DNA of 64,000 nucleotides from Deltaproteobacteria bacterium (GTDB taxonomy: Bacteria; Desulfobacterota; WTBG01; CAIYCZ01; CAIRTM01). The stretch lies in assembly GCA_024276465.1 (NCBI GenBank), contig JAJRXD010000081.1:34658-98657 (forward strand), given 5' to 3'. The position numbers were made by a program, and so were the translations under genes. The notes beneath the pieces are model-generated. The model ran no database searches. It saw only the letters and a program-made list of their open reading frames with translations, and was not told the origin of the DNA. Below, in pieces: positions 43,117 through 52,240 of this stretch (its first letter is position 1; every line of letters begins with the position of its first letter).

Positions 43117-44088
43117 ATGGAAAAAAACAGCATAATGGGTGTTATACTGGCAGGGGGAAAGGGCAGCAGAATGTATCCCTTCAGCGATCACCACCCGAAG
43201 TGCATACTGCCGATCTGCAACAAGCCCCTGATGGAGTACCAGATTGAGATGATGAAAGATGTGGGGATCCGGGAAATTGTAATTGTAATAGGCCATTACG
43301 GCTTTGACGTTGTCAGGGTCATGGGAACCGGCGAGCGGTACGGCATAAAAATTACTTACATTGACCAGGGCCAGACCCTTGGTATTGCACATGCCCTTGG
43401 GAAGCTTGAATCCCATATTGACAGGCCTTTCCTGCTGTTTCTGGGCGACATTTTTTTTATCACCGACAGCCTTGAGCCAATGGTTCAGGAGTTTTTAAGA
43501 GACGACACGAACGGTGTTCTGGCAACAAAAGTTGAGCCTAATGTTGACTCAATCAAAAGGAACTTCTCTGTTTTAAAGGATGAGGCAGGCTTTGTCCGGC
43601 GCGTTATTGAAAAGCCAAGACACCCTGTCAACAACCTCAAGGGATGCGGCCTCTACCTGTTTGACCTCCATATTTTCGATGCTGTGAGGCGAACACCAAG
43701 AACCGCCATCAGGGATGAATACGAAATCACCGACTCCATTCAGATCCTCATTGATGACGGATTCAGGGTCAAGAGCAGCAATGTAATACAGGATGACCTG
43801 AACCTTACATTTCCTGAAGACCTTCTTTACATTAACCTCACCGAGCTTAAGCGAAAGAACAAGGACCGGCTTATCGGCAGCAACACGAGCATAAAAAACA
43901 AGGATCTCATCTGCGACAGCATTATAGGGGACAATGTCATTGTGGTGAGGGAGACGAAACTGAAAAACTCCATTGTTTTTTCAGACTGCACAGTCGACTC
44001 AACGGATGCCATTGAAAGCACTATTATAACCCCGGAGCAGCAGATATACTGCTATAACTCTGTTCCTGAAGACTATGAAATGAGATGA
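43117..44088 (+). CDS. Sugar-1-phosphate nucleotidyltransferase
   Basis: A protein of about 323 residues with the NTP-transferase signature GVILAGGKGSRMYPFSDHHP and KCILPICNKPLMEYQIEMM, then LFLGDIFFI for the metal site. The C-terminal portion has hexapeptide-like turns (SIIGDNVIVVRETKL). The ATG at 43117 is preferred over 43099 because AAAGGA lies at the right distance before it. It would make the NDP-sugar donor for the GT1 enzyme just upstream. The base and sugar (glucose or another) cannot be fixed. Confidence 0.87.
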   Translation: MEKNSIMGVILAGGKGSRMYPFSDHHPKCILPICNKPLMEYQIEMMKDVGIREIVIVIGHYGFDVVRVMGTGERYGIKITYIDQGQTLGIAHALGKLESHIDRPFLLFLGDIFFITDSLEPMVQEFLRDDTNGVLATKVEPNVDSIKRNFSVLKDEAGFVRRVIEKPRHPVNNLKGCGLYLFDLHIFDAVRRTPRTAIRDEYEITDSIQILIDDGFRVKSSNVIQDDLNLTFPEDLLYINLTELKRKNKDRLIGSNTSIKNKDLICDSIIGDNVIVVRETKLKNSIVFSDCTVDSTDAIESTIITPEQQIYCYNSVPEDYEMR

Positions 44089-45224
44089 AGGATAAAAAAA
44101 AAAGCCGGAAAAGGCCTGCAAATGTTTTTCTGGCCCTGGATTTTTTTGTGTGGATGAAACTTCTGCAGAGGCACAGGTTTCAGCTGGGGCTGCGCAGAAT
44201 TCCGCTTGGCATTGCGATTACCTTTGTAACCATGGCAGGCACCCTGGCCCGCTGGCTGGAGCAGGCCATTTATGGACGAAGGGTTTCAAAGACCGAGATA
44301 AAGGAACCCCCTGTATTTATTATCGGGCACTGGCGCTCGGGGACCACCCTTCTGCACGAGCTCTTAGGGATGGACAGCCGCCATGTCTGCCCAACAACAT
44401 ATGAGTGTTTCTTTTCAAATCACTTTCTTCTGACAGAGCGCTTCCTTAAGCCTCTGCTCAACTGCCTGGTTCCGGCCCGGAGGGTTCAGGACAATATGGC
44501 CATGGACCTTGACCTGCCTCAGGAGGATGAGATAGCCCTGGGTTTTTTAGGTGCCCCGTCCCCGTACATGAACATGGCCTTTCCCAACCGCCTGCGCGAA
44601 TATGAGGACTGTTATGATCTTGAACAGCTTGCACCCCAGGAGGTTCAGAGATGGAAACGTATATTTTTAAGCTTCCTCAAAAGAATTACATATGCAAGGT
44701 CCGGGCGGCTGATTATTAAATCACCTACCCACACCTTCCGGATAAAAGTGCTGCTCAGTATGTTTCCGGATGCCCGGTTTGTTCACATTGTTCGCGACCC
44801 GTACAGGGTTTTTCAGTCCACCATGCACATGTGGCGCTCAGTCTTTCTTGCATACGGGCTTCAAACTCCTGACTTTGCGGGGCTGGAAGACAGTGTTTTT
44901 GAAACATTCAATAGAATGTATGAAAAGCTTGGGGAAACAAAAGGGCTCATTGCGCCTGCACATTTTTATGAGCTGCGCTACGAAGAGCTTGTTAAGGATC
45001 CGGTCGACCAGATGAGAAGGCTTTACGGGCATCTAAGCCTTGGGGATTTTGAAGCAAACCTTCTGCCAGAACTGAACAGCTATCTTGCTAAAACCGCTCT
45101 CTATAAAACCAACCAGTATGACATGACGCCTGAGCTGCGTGATAAAATCGCCGGGCGCTGCAAAAAAGTGATAAAAAGATACAACTATCCGGCATTAGAG
45201 GAAAGGGCCCGGGAGCAGGCATGA
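44085..45224 (+). CDS. Sulfotransferase, membrane-associated form
   Basis: A 379-residue sulfotransferase (Sulfotransfer_3-like). A hydrophobic stretch at about 38-58 (RIPLGIAITFVTMAGTLA) precedes the PAPS loop FIIGHWRSGTTLLHELLG (81-94) and the 3'-phosphate motif VHIVRDPYRVFQSTMHMW. It overlaps the nucleotidyltransferase stop by 4 bases (ATGA), so it is part of the glycosylation operon and may sulfate the sugar added by the GT1 enzyme. Of the five sulfotransferases in the window it is the largest. Confidence 0.88.
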   Translation: MKDKKKSRKRPANVFLALDFFVWMKLLQRHRFQLGLRRIPLGIAITFVTMAGTLARWLEQAIYGRRVSKTEIKEPPVFIIGHWRSGTTLLHELLGMDSRHVCPTTYECFFSNHFLLTERFLKPLLNCLVPARRVQDNMAMDLDLPQEDEIALGFLGAPSPYMNMAFPNRLREYEDCYDLEQLAPQEVQRWKRIFLSFLKRITYARSGRLIIKSPTHTFRIKVLLSMFPDARFVHIVRDPYRVFQSTMHMWRSVFLAYGLQTPDFAGLEDSVFETFNRMYEKLGETKGLIAPAHFYELRYEELVKDPVDQMRRLYGHLSLGDFEANLLPELNSYLAKTALYKTNQYDMTPELRDKIAGRCKKVIKRYNYPALEERAREQA

Positions 45225-45315
45225 GACCGGCTCTCTGAAAAAACCTGGTGCCTGCCTCCGGGCCGGCGCAAAACAGCCTGAAAAAACTCAGAAAAGCGGC
45301 ATTTTATAAAACCAG

Positions 45316-46422
45316 ATGAATTTCACAGTCAATCAGCATGACCAGCATACAAAAGCACGGGCAGGAAGACTTGTTCTTTCTCATGGTGAAGTGAAAACGC
45401 CGGTGTTTATGCCGGTTGGAACGCAGGGTGCGGTAAAGGCAATGACATCCCGTGAACTTGAGGATGCGGGAGTACAGATAATTCTTGGCAACACCTATCA
45501 CCTGTTCCTGAGACCTGGCCCCGAAACAATTAACAGGGCACAGGGGCTTCACAGGTTTATGGGCTGGCAACGGCCGATTCTCACTGATTCCGGGGGATAT
45601 CAGGTTTATTCTCTTGCCGTGCTTCGAAACCTCACAGATGAAGGTGTTGTGTTCAGATCTCACATTGATGGGACAACCTTTAAATTTACCCCGGAAAGTG
45701 TTGTAAATATTCAGGAAGCATTTGGCGTAGATATTATGATGCAGCTTGATGAATGCCCTCCGGCACATGCTGACAGGCAGGGGATTGAAACGGCCGTTGA
45801 AAGGAGTTTGCTCTGGGCAAGGCGGTCAGCTGATGCGTGGTCGCAGAACTCATCAGCCCTGTTCGGTATTGTCCAGGGTGGCCTTCACGGAGATTTAAGG
45901 CAAAAAAGTGTTGAAGGTCTTGTTGCAATAGACTTACCTGGATATGCCCTGGGAGGTTTTTCCGTTGGCGAAAAAATGGAAGAGGCCTATCCTGTTATTG
46001 AATCATCAGCAGAAATGCTTCCTGAGGACAAGCCGCGGTATCTCATGGGTATCGGCTTTCCTGAGGACATTGTAAGGGCGGTTGGTTTTGGTATCGACAT
46101 GTTTGACTGTGTGCTTCCAACGCGATGTGCACGAACAGGCATGTGTTTTTTTTCAGAGGGGAGACTGAGGATTAAAAACGCGCGCTACAGGGATGACATG
46201 CAGCCGGTAGATCCTGTCTGCACCTGTTATACCTGCCATAATTTTTCCAGATCATATTTGCGGCATCTTTTTATGGCAAACGAGATTACAGCAGTTGTGC
46301 TTATGACCATCCATAATATTTTTTACTATCAGGATCTGTGCAGGCAGATCAGGGAGGCGATAGTAAAAAAACAATACAGGATGTTTTCTGAAAACTTCTT
46401 TAAAGCTTTAAAATATACTTAA
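45316..46422 (+). CDS. tgt: tRNA-guanine transglycosylase
   Basis: A 368-residue queuosine-pathway enzyme that swaps guanine-34 for preQ1 in GUN-anticodon tRNAs. Visible are LGNTYHLFLRPG, ILTDSGGYQVYSL with catalytic Asp91 (Tyr replaces the usual Phe), the nucleophile region GIDMFDCVLPTRCARTG, and the zinc site CTCYTC with a downstream His in MTIHN. Length is normal. It is a housekeeping gene marking the edge of the accessory region; no queuosine genes are nearby. Confidence 0.96.
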   Translation: MNFTVNQHDQHTKARAGRLVLSHGEVKTPVFMPVGTQGAVKAMTSRELEDAGVQIILGNTYHLFLRPGPETINRAQGLHRFMGWQRPILTDSGGYQVYSLAVLRNLTDEGVVFRSHIDGTTFKFTPESVVNIQEAFGVDIMMQLDECPPAHADRQGIETAVERSLLWARRSADAWSQNSSALFGIVQGGLHGDLRQKSVEGLVAIDLPGYALGGFSVGEKMEEAYPVIESSAEMLPEDKPRYLMGIGFPEDIVRAVGFGIDMFDCVLPTRCARTGMCFFSEGRLRIKNARYRDDMQPVDPVCTCYTCHNFSRSYLRHLFMANEITAVVLMTIHNIFYYQDLCRQIREAIVKKQYRMFSENFFKALKYT

Positions 46423-46443
46423 CATGTACAAAGGAGGTGCTCC

Positions 46444-47271
46444 GTGAAAAAACAGATATTTTCAATACTGGTTTTGCTGCTTCTTCTGCAGGGCCCGGGT
46501 TATGCAGTTGATTTTAAAGCATGGCAGGACAAGCTGAATATGTTTGAAGTGAGTGAAGCCTTAAAGACAGCTGGCCTGGATATTGACAATGTCAGCCGCT
46601 ATTTGAACTGGGAGACAATAAACTTGTCTTTCAGAGCGGATTTAACCAACATAACCGACAGCATGGGAAGGAAGGCAACAGTTGAGGCCAGGGTGTTCAA
46701 AAAAGGACTTTCCGGGATCAGGGTTGAGATGAAAGGAGAAATCAGGATACTGCTCAAGGAGTCGGCAATAAAGCTCAACAACTTTTACATGCTGTGCTAT
46801 CCTCTGAAAGAAAAGTCCTATCTTGTCTACCCTCTTAAAAAAGCATATATGAAGCTTGACCCGGAGAAAGGCCGGGAAATGCTTGGACAGCTCAAGGAAA
46901 AAATGGATGATAAATCTTCAGAAATAGAAAAAAAGGAGATTTTGGGCACAGAAGAGATAGAGGGATATATATGTGATCGTGTACATGTTGTTATGACCCT
47001 TGAAAATGGGACCAGATGTGATATTAATGCCTGGCTGGCAAAGAAATTAAAAAACTTTCCCCTGAAAACTGTTCTGCGCTATGAAACCCTCAGAGGGATT
47101 ACAGGAACAAACACTTCTGAATTTAAAAACATGGAAAAAACCGAGCTGAAGGCAGAACTGTTTGATATTCCAGGAGGATTTACAAAATGTAATAGTATTA
47201 TAGAGCTTGCAACCGGCGGGAAATTTGGGTCAAGGATGAAAAAAAGAAAAGGAAAACTGTTCAAGCGGTAG
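46444..47271 (+). CDS. Periplasmic LolA-like (outer-membrane lipoprotein-sorting-like) protein
   Basis: A 275-residue exported protein starting with GTG 46444, set by an AAAGGAGG site 6 bases before it. The signal peptide IFSILVLLLLLQGPGYAVDF is followed by a beta-rich body with repeated strands (ATVEARVFKKGLSGIRVE, MLCYPLKEKSYLVYPLKKAY, and a VDxTEFKNMEKTEL-like end) like the LolA/LolB half-barrel and its outer-membrane-lipoprotein-sorting relatives. The exact role is unknown; it may bind a lipid in the periplasm. Confidence 0.7.
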   Translation: MKKQIFSILVLLLLLQGPGYAVDFKAWQDKLNMFEVSEALKTAGLDIDNVSRYLNWETINLSFRADLTNITDSMGRKATVEARVFKKGLSGIRVEMKGEIRILLKESAIKLNNFYMLCYPLKEKSYLVYPLKKAYMKLDPEKGREMLGQLKEKMDDKSSEIEKKEILGTEEIEGYICDRVHVVMTLENGTRCDINAWLAKKLKNFPLKTVLRYETLRGITGTNTSEFKNMEKTELKAELFDIPGGFTKCNSIIELATGGKFGSRMKKRKGKLFKR

Positions 47272-47520
47272 CTGCAAAGCAGACAAAAGGAAATCCCTGC
47301 CTACTGAAAGGAATGTTTGTCCTGAAAAACATCAAAAGATAAATTTTTGTTGTTTGTAATATCCTGAAAAACCTGTAAAAACTCATACGGTATGGTAGTT
47401 GCTTTTAAGTTTAACAAAAATGTTGACACTACCTGTTTTATGGTCTATAAAGCCTCATCTGCCGCTTAAATCAAATACAAAGAAAAATCTTCCTTTAGAT
47501 GACAGGAACTCCTTTTTCGC
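47272..47520. other. 249-base intergenic region
   Basis: AT-rich, with no gene, strong hairpin or repeat seen. It probably carries the promoter of the TSP3/Cys-rich protein gene that starts at 47521. Confidence 0.4.
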
Positions 47521-49386
47521 ATGTTTGACAAGGTTAATCCGGAAACGAGTGTAATAAAGAAAAACAGTCTGTTTTTATATGATTTTATCCGATTGTTGAC
47601 ACCCGATTTTTTATTTGTTTTTACCGCTTTATCAATTTTTTTCCTAAACAACCCATCTGTTTTTGCTCAGATAAGCCTGGCCTGGAATCCAAGCACCGGT
47701 GTTGCAGGCTACAAATTATATTATACCAGTTCAAGTATGGATTATAATCAATTTGTTGATGTTGGCGATCAGACAAAGTACCCGTTATTAGGATTTTTCG
47801 ATTCACCCGGAACCAGATTTTTTGCATTAACAGCCTATGATGCGCAGGGGAATGAAAGCGGATTTTCTGAAGAGCTGCCTGTACATGTTACAGAGAACAT
47901 ATTGGACACTGATAATGACAGTATTTATTACAACAATGACAACTGCCCTGATATCGCCAATCAGGACCAGTCTGATTCTGACGGGGATGGTATAGGAGAC
48001 GCCTGCGACAGTTTTTCCGGTGATTTTGATAATGATGGGGTTTCTGACAGCGAAGACAATTGCCCGGACACATACAATCCTGAACAGGAAGATGCTGATC
48101 TTGACGGTATGGGGGATGCCTGTGACGATCTGAATGAGGGTATCATTGATAATGGTGATGAGGCAACATCGTGGGTCGGCACATGGAAGGGATCAGGTGG
48201 TCCCAATCCATATGGCAGAAGTTCACTTTACAGCTATGGGGCTAATGCTGCTTATTCTTTTGCAGGTTCTGAAAATGGTACCAGCGAGGTTTATCTGTGG
48301 TGGACAGTGCGTGTCTCACGATGTTCAAGTGTTCCTGTAGAGATATATGATGGTGTTGATCTGCTTGATACTGTTTATGTAAACCAGCTTGAAAATGGTG
48401 GCAGGTGGAATTTGTTAGGCCTTTATGACTTTAAGGAGTCGGGAAGGGTTGTAATTGCTTCAGAGGGTGGTTGCAGTACCTGTGCAGATGCTGCGAGGTT
48501 TGTTTCTGTTTCCGGTGACAATGATACAGCAGGCTCAGACAACTCTGCAGCCCTGACCGCAACTACCTCCTCGACCACAACCACTGTCTTCTACAGCGGG
48601 GGTGGGGGTTACAGCGGTGGCGGCGGGGGTTACAGCCCGAAACCAGAGCCCGAGCCTGAATGCATGGATGATACAGACTGCGGGCAGGGCACCTTCTGTT
48701 TTATACTGCAGGGTATTTGCGTGGAGTGTTTTGAACAGAGCCACTGTGATGATGGTTTGTTCTGCAATGGTAAAGAAGAGTGCATTTTCCCAGCATGTTT
48801 TGAAGGAAACAGCCCGTGCGAGGAGGAAGAGATCTGTGAAGAAAAAACCAGACAGTGTTTACCACCCCCTCCTCCCCCGGAGTGCATATCTGATTATGAC
48901 TGTGATGATGGTGTGTTCTGCAATGGTAAAGAAGAATGCGTTGAGCAGGAGTGTGTTGAGGGTATGCTGCCATGCTATTAAGATGAAATCTGCATGGATG
49001 ATCTGTCTGAATGCTGGGATTATGAGAAGCTTTCTGCGCTCAGCATGAACAATAAATTCATAAAGCCTGCTGCCCGTGAAAAACGCTGTTCCTGGCTGGT
49101 ATTGAGAACCGGGGGTGAAAATCATTTTGATCAAAACAAAAGTACAATCAACCTTTCCGGGCCATCAGATTATGCCATGGGTGTTATTCCTGATACCGGA
49201 AGAAAAGCTTTTAAAAGCCCGGGATTTCTTCTGGTTCCCATATGTATTGAAATGAATGCTACGGACGGACTGTGGACAGTAGAAATAGTAACAGAGGCTG
49301 CACAGGAAGGCAATCCATTTAGAGAGATCATAAGTGGAAGTTTTCAAATAGGACTATCTTTTGAAATTTCTTCAACAGAGCAGTAA
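47521..49386 (+). pseudogene. Secreted FN3/TSP3/Cys-rich repeat protein, interrupted by an in-frame TAA
   Basis: The frame encodes 486 residues, meets TAA at 48979-48981, and stays open in the same frame to 49386, for a full length of about 620 residues. Order: long signal or membrane segment (about 30-50), fibronectin-III-like domain ([17 protein letters not shown]), two TSP3 calcium repeats, a carbohydrate-binding-like beta region (about 205-330), a [11 protein letters not shown] linker with Pro-rich spacer, then Cys-rich repeats [13 protein letters not shown] and [13 protein letters not shown]. The stop falls inside the second repeat: SPCEEEEIC in the first copy aligns with LPCY-stop-DEIC in the second, so TAA stands where GAA is expected. 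The downstream part (GENHFDQNKST, ATDGLWTVEIV) is a separate beta domain. Confidence 0.8.
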
Positions 49387-49672
49387 GGATCCAGGCCAGA
49401 GGACCAGGTTTTCAGATCAAATAAATGAGGACAGGGGTAGAGCTGGCAAAAGCTCTATGCAAGAAAAGGGAAAAAACATGAACCACAGACCACTCTGTGG
49501 TTTGTTTTGACCGGAACGTGCCGTGCAAGCCCCGTCCCGAATGCTTTCGGGATAAGCGGGGAAAAGCGGCACAGATCAAAATATAAATATTATTTACCGG
49601 GAAGCCCCGTCCCGAATCCTTTCGGGATAGGCGGGGAGCTTCACATTACCAGGGCATATGAAAGGAGATACT
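49387..49672. other. Intergenic region with two hairpin repeats
   Basis: A 286-base gap holding two copies of a GC-rich hairpin (49530-49561 and 49605-49636) and the words aaccacagacca and ctgtggtttg (49480-49505), which recall the dispersed repeat. No gene is supported. The ribosome binding site of the next gene (GGAG at 49664-49667) ends it. Confidence 0.6.
49530..49636. repeat. Two direct copies of a nested hairpin element
   Basis: Copy 1 (49530-49561) and copy 2 (49605-49636) each consist of CCCCG, TCCCGAA, a short loop, TTCGGGA and CGGGG, so that both outer and inner arms pair. They differ at few positions. Copy 1 is further enclosed by GTGCCG (49518-49523) and CGGCAC (49567-49572). They resemble REP-type palindromes. 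Confidence 0.82.
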
Positions 49673-50281
49673 GTGAAAAAAGAGATTAAACCGGAATTCA
49701 TGTGGCATTTAGATGAAGTACTGCTTGCCTTTCAGATCGCAATTGTAACCACTGTTGATACTGATGGACATGTAAACGCTGCTCCCTTTGGTCTTGTTAT
49801 GCCATTTAACTCAAGTCCTGAAAACCCCCAGATGCTTCTTTGTTCCAACAACAGATGGCACACTTCGCAAAACATAGAGGCCACAGGAGAATTTGTTATC
49901 AACTATGCGCCGTATTGTCTGATTGAAAAAACAGCCAAAACAGGACTTATGTACTCGGAAGGGATAAATGAGCTTGAGCAGGCAGGCCTGACCTCTATAG
50001 CGTCTCTTAAGGTAAAGCCCCCAAGGATTGAGGAGTGCTACCAGCATATTGAATGCCGTTTAAACCAGACTATTCGTCCCTCGGAATATCAGAACAACTT
50101 TATAGGTGATGCTCTTTCAATATCCATGAATGAGGAACTTTTGGGAAAAGGGCGCGAGGAAAGATTAAAGGCAGCTGATCCGCTGCTGCTGTTTGGAATA
50201 GATATTACAAAATTTCAGGGCAATTACGCGGGAGCGGGGAAGGTTACTGTTTATGCTCCTCCTGAAACAGATGTTGAGTGA
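49673..50281 (+). CDS. Flavin reductase-like FMN-binding protein
   Basis: A protein of about 202 residues of the flavin-reductase-like split-barrel group (VDTDGHVNAAPFGLVMPF, NPQMLLCSNNRWHTSQNIEATGEFVINY in sequence). GTG at 49673 is the likely start: a GGAG site lies five bases before it, and an ATG at 49658 would sit on top of that site. Members bind FMN and pass electrons from NAD(P)H to flavin or other acceptors. A second split-barrel protein gene follows 110 bases downstream. Confidence 0.82.
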   Translation: MKKEIKPEFMWHLDEVLLAFQIAIVTTVDTDGHVNAAPFGLVMPFNSSPENPQMLLCSNNRWHTSQNIEATGEFVINYAPYCLIEKTAKTGLMYSEGINELEQAGLTSIASLKVKPPRIEECYQHIECRLNQTIRPSEYQNNFIGDALSISMNEELLGKGREERLKAADPLLLFGIDITKFQGNYAGAGKVTVYAPPETDVE

Positions 50282-50392
50282 GGTTTGAGGACCACAGCTC
50301 TGTATACCCTCAACCGGATGGCATCAGGCGTTGTTACAACCAGTATCCCTGCGAACTATTAATTTTAAGCGAAAGGAAGGGCAGCAAGAATC

Positions 50393-50827
50393 ATGAGAGC
50401 AATGACAGAAGATGAAATAAGACAATTTATCAAAGAAAGCAGATGGGGGACACTTATTGCCATTGATGGTGATAAGCCCTATGCAGTGGAGCTGTCCTAT
50501 GCCAGCGATGATGAGTTTATCTACTGCGGATCAATGCCTGGCGGACGAATGGCTGGATGCATAAAGAAAAATCCCATTGTGTCATTTAAAATATGTTACA
50601 GCTCGGAAGATATGTCAAAATTCAAGGCTGTGATCGTTGAGGCCAGGGCCAGGATACTGACTGACAGGGATGAAATAGTAAAAGGCCTGCGTGTGCTTTA
50701 TGAAAAGCTGGGTCTTCCTGAAGCACGAATAGAAACAAGGGCTGACCAGCTTATGGCGAACACGGAAAAAATAAGTTTTTACCGCATTCCTTTGCAGGGG
50801 CTTGGGGGGAAAGCAGCAGGGTTTTAG
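50393..50827 (+). CDS. Pyridoxamine 5'-phosphate oxidase-family protein
   Basis: A 144-residue split-barrel protein with MTEDEIRQFIKESRWGTLI, KPYAVELSYASDDEFIYCGS, GGRMAGCIKKNPIVSFKI and a C-terminal KISFYRIPLQGLGGK, the pattern of small FMN- or heme-binding PNPOx-like proteins related to 5-nitroimidazole reductases. A good site (GAAAGGAAGG) precedes the ATG. With the flavin reductase-like gene upstream it may form a redox pair. Substrate unknown. Confidence 0.82.
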   Translation: MRAMTEDEIRQFIKESRWGTLIAIDGDKPYAVELSYASDDEFIYCGSMPGGRMAGCIKKNPIVSFKICYSSEDMSKFKAVIVEARARILTDRDEIVKGLRVLYEKLGLPEARIETRADQLMANTEKISFYRIPLQGLGGKAAGF

Positions 50828-50943
50828 CGTAACAGCAGAGCATCAGAATCTGATAATCAAAGCAGATGATATTAACCCAGAATTTGCACTCCCGGTTTCA
50901 GCGGGATTGCAAATTCTGCGTATAAACAGGGAGATACCAGGAT

Positions 50944-52161
50944 ATGAAATTAACTAAAAAGCATTTCTTTTCAATTATAGCAGCTTTACTTCTGCTGACA
51001 GAGCATGCATCTGCAATTGTTGCAGCGGGTTGGGAAAAGCATGTTATTGCCAGCCAGAAAACCCCTATCTATCTTTATGTTAAGGATATTGATAAAGACG
51101 GGGACCTTGACATTGTATCAACAACCAACCGGCACCCGAACCCGTTCAATTCGGAAGTTGCCTGGTTCCAAAACAACCTTAACCATAACAGGCCCTGGAA
51201 AAAATTTATCATAAGCTCCAGTGATCCCAAAACTTCGCCGGCTAAAAGTACTAATGGAATAATAGCTGCGGACATTGACGGAGACGGGCATGAAGATGTT
51301 GCGGTTGCATCAGGAACGGCAAAGGTTGCAGCGGGAAATATTTACTGGTTCAAAGCGCCTGAAAATCCTGCAGGGAGGTGGCAGAGGTTTGATATTGACG
51401 CAAATGCAAAAAATTCTTATTTTAAAATATATACAATTGATGCAAACAAAGATGGAAAAAAAGATTTGATAGCAGGGGGAACCCGTGGTGCTTTTCTTTT
51501 TATAAATCCGGGGAATCCTGTTCAACCCGGTGTTACCTGGGAAAAAATTCCCCTGACCGATGATGCGGGAGAAACAGGCAGTTCCATTTATGTGGATGAT
51601 TTAAACGGAGACGGGAAAGCTGATTTGATCAACTCCTATGAAGGAACCAGGGAAAATGGTTTTACGGGTAATGTCTCATGGTTTGATATAAGTTTTAAAG
51701 GGGGAAAGGTTACATTCAACAGAACAATGATTGCTCCAGAGCTGAAATGGGCTTTTGATAATAACTGCATGGATGTGAACGGGGACAAAAAAAAAGATCT
51801 GCTTGTTACTGTTTTTAAAGATCCACACATCTACTGGTATGAGGCCCCTTCAAAGAAAGGTGGCTCCTGGACAAAACACCTTGTTACAGACTCTTTAAAG
51901 GGAACTGATATGTCAACCGGAGACATTGACGGGGACGGAAAAAAAGATTTTGTAGTATCTGGTCTGTTTCAGAAAAAAATCTCATGGTTTAAATACAACA
52001 AAACCATGCAGGCCTGGACTGAAAATCCGGTTGATGATAATATTGCATTTCCCGGAGACATTTCACTTGATGATCTTGATAAAGACGGGGATCTTGATGT
52101 AGTGCTTGCTGGAATGGGTGCAAACCAGATGATCTGGTATGAGAATAAAACAGGGAACTGA
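50944..52161 (+). CDS. Exported FG-GAP/VCBS repeat protein
   Basis: A 405-residue exported protein with signal peptide (FFSIIAALLLLTEHASA) and seven calcium-binding repeats of the DxDxDGxxD type, for example DIDKDGDLDIVSTTN, DIDGDGHEDVAVAS, DANKDGKKDLIAGG, DLNGDGKADLINSY, DVNGDKKKDLLVTV, DIDGDGKKDFVVSG and DLDKDGDLDVVLAG. The repeats probably form a seven-blade propeller of the integrin-like FG-GAP kind. No catalytic residues are seen. It is one of three calcium-rich exported proteins in the window. Confidence 0.87.
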   Translation: MKLTKKHFFSIIAALLLLTEHASAIVAAGWEKHVIASQKTPIYLYVKDIDKDGDLDIVSTTNRHPNPFNSEVAWFQNNLNHNRPWKKFIISSSDPKTSPAKSTNGIIAADIDGDGHEDVAVASGTAKVAAGNIYWFKAPENPAGRWQRFDIDANAKNSYFKIYTIDANKDGKKDLIAGGTRGAFLFINPGNPVQPGVTWEKIPLTDDAGETGSSIYVDDLNGDGKADLINSYEGTRENGFTGNVSWFDISFKGGKVTFNRTMIAPELKWAFDNNCMDVNGDKKKDLLVTVFKDPHIYWYEAPSKKGGSWTKHLVTDSLKGTDMSTGDIDGDGKKDFVVSGLFQKKISWFKYNKTMQAWTENPVDDNIAFPGDISLDDLDKDGDLDVVLAGMGANQMIWYENKTGN

Positions 52162-52240
52162 TGCACTCAGCAGCCGGGCAGAACACGTCAGCAGTTAATA
52201 ATCCTGTCTGTGCCATGTCAACCGGCACAAAGGAGAAAAC

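Noticed and set aside
43117..44088. Reading the nucleotidyltransferase gene from the earlier ATG at 43099
   Set aside because: The earlier ATG overlaps the AAAGGA ribosome binding site that serves the ATG at 43117.
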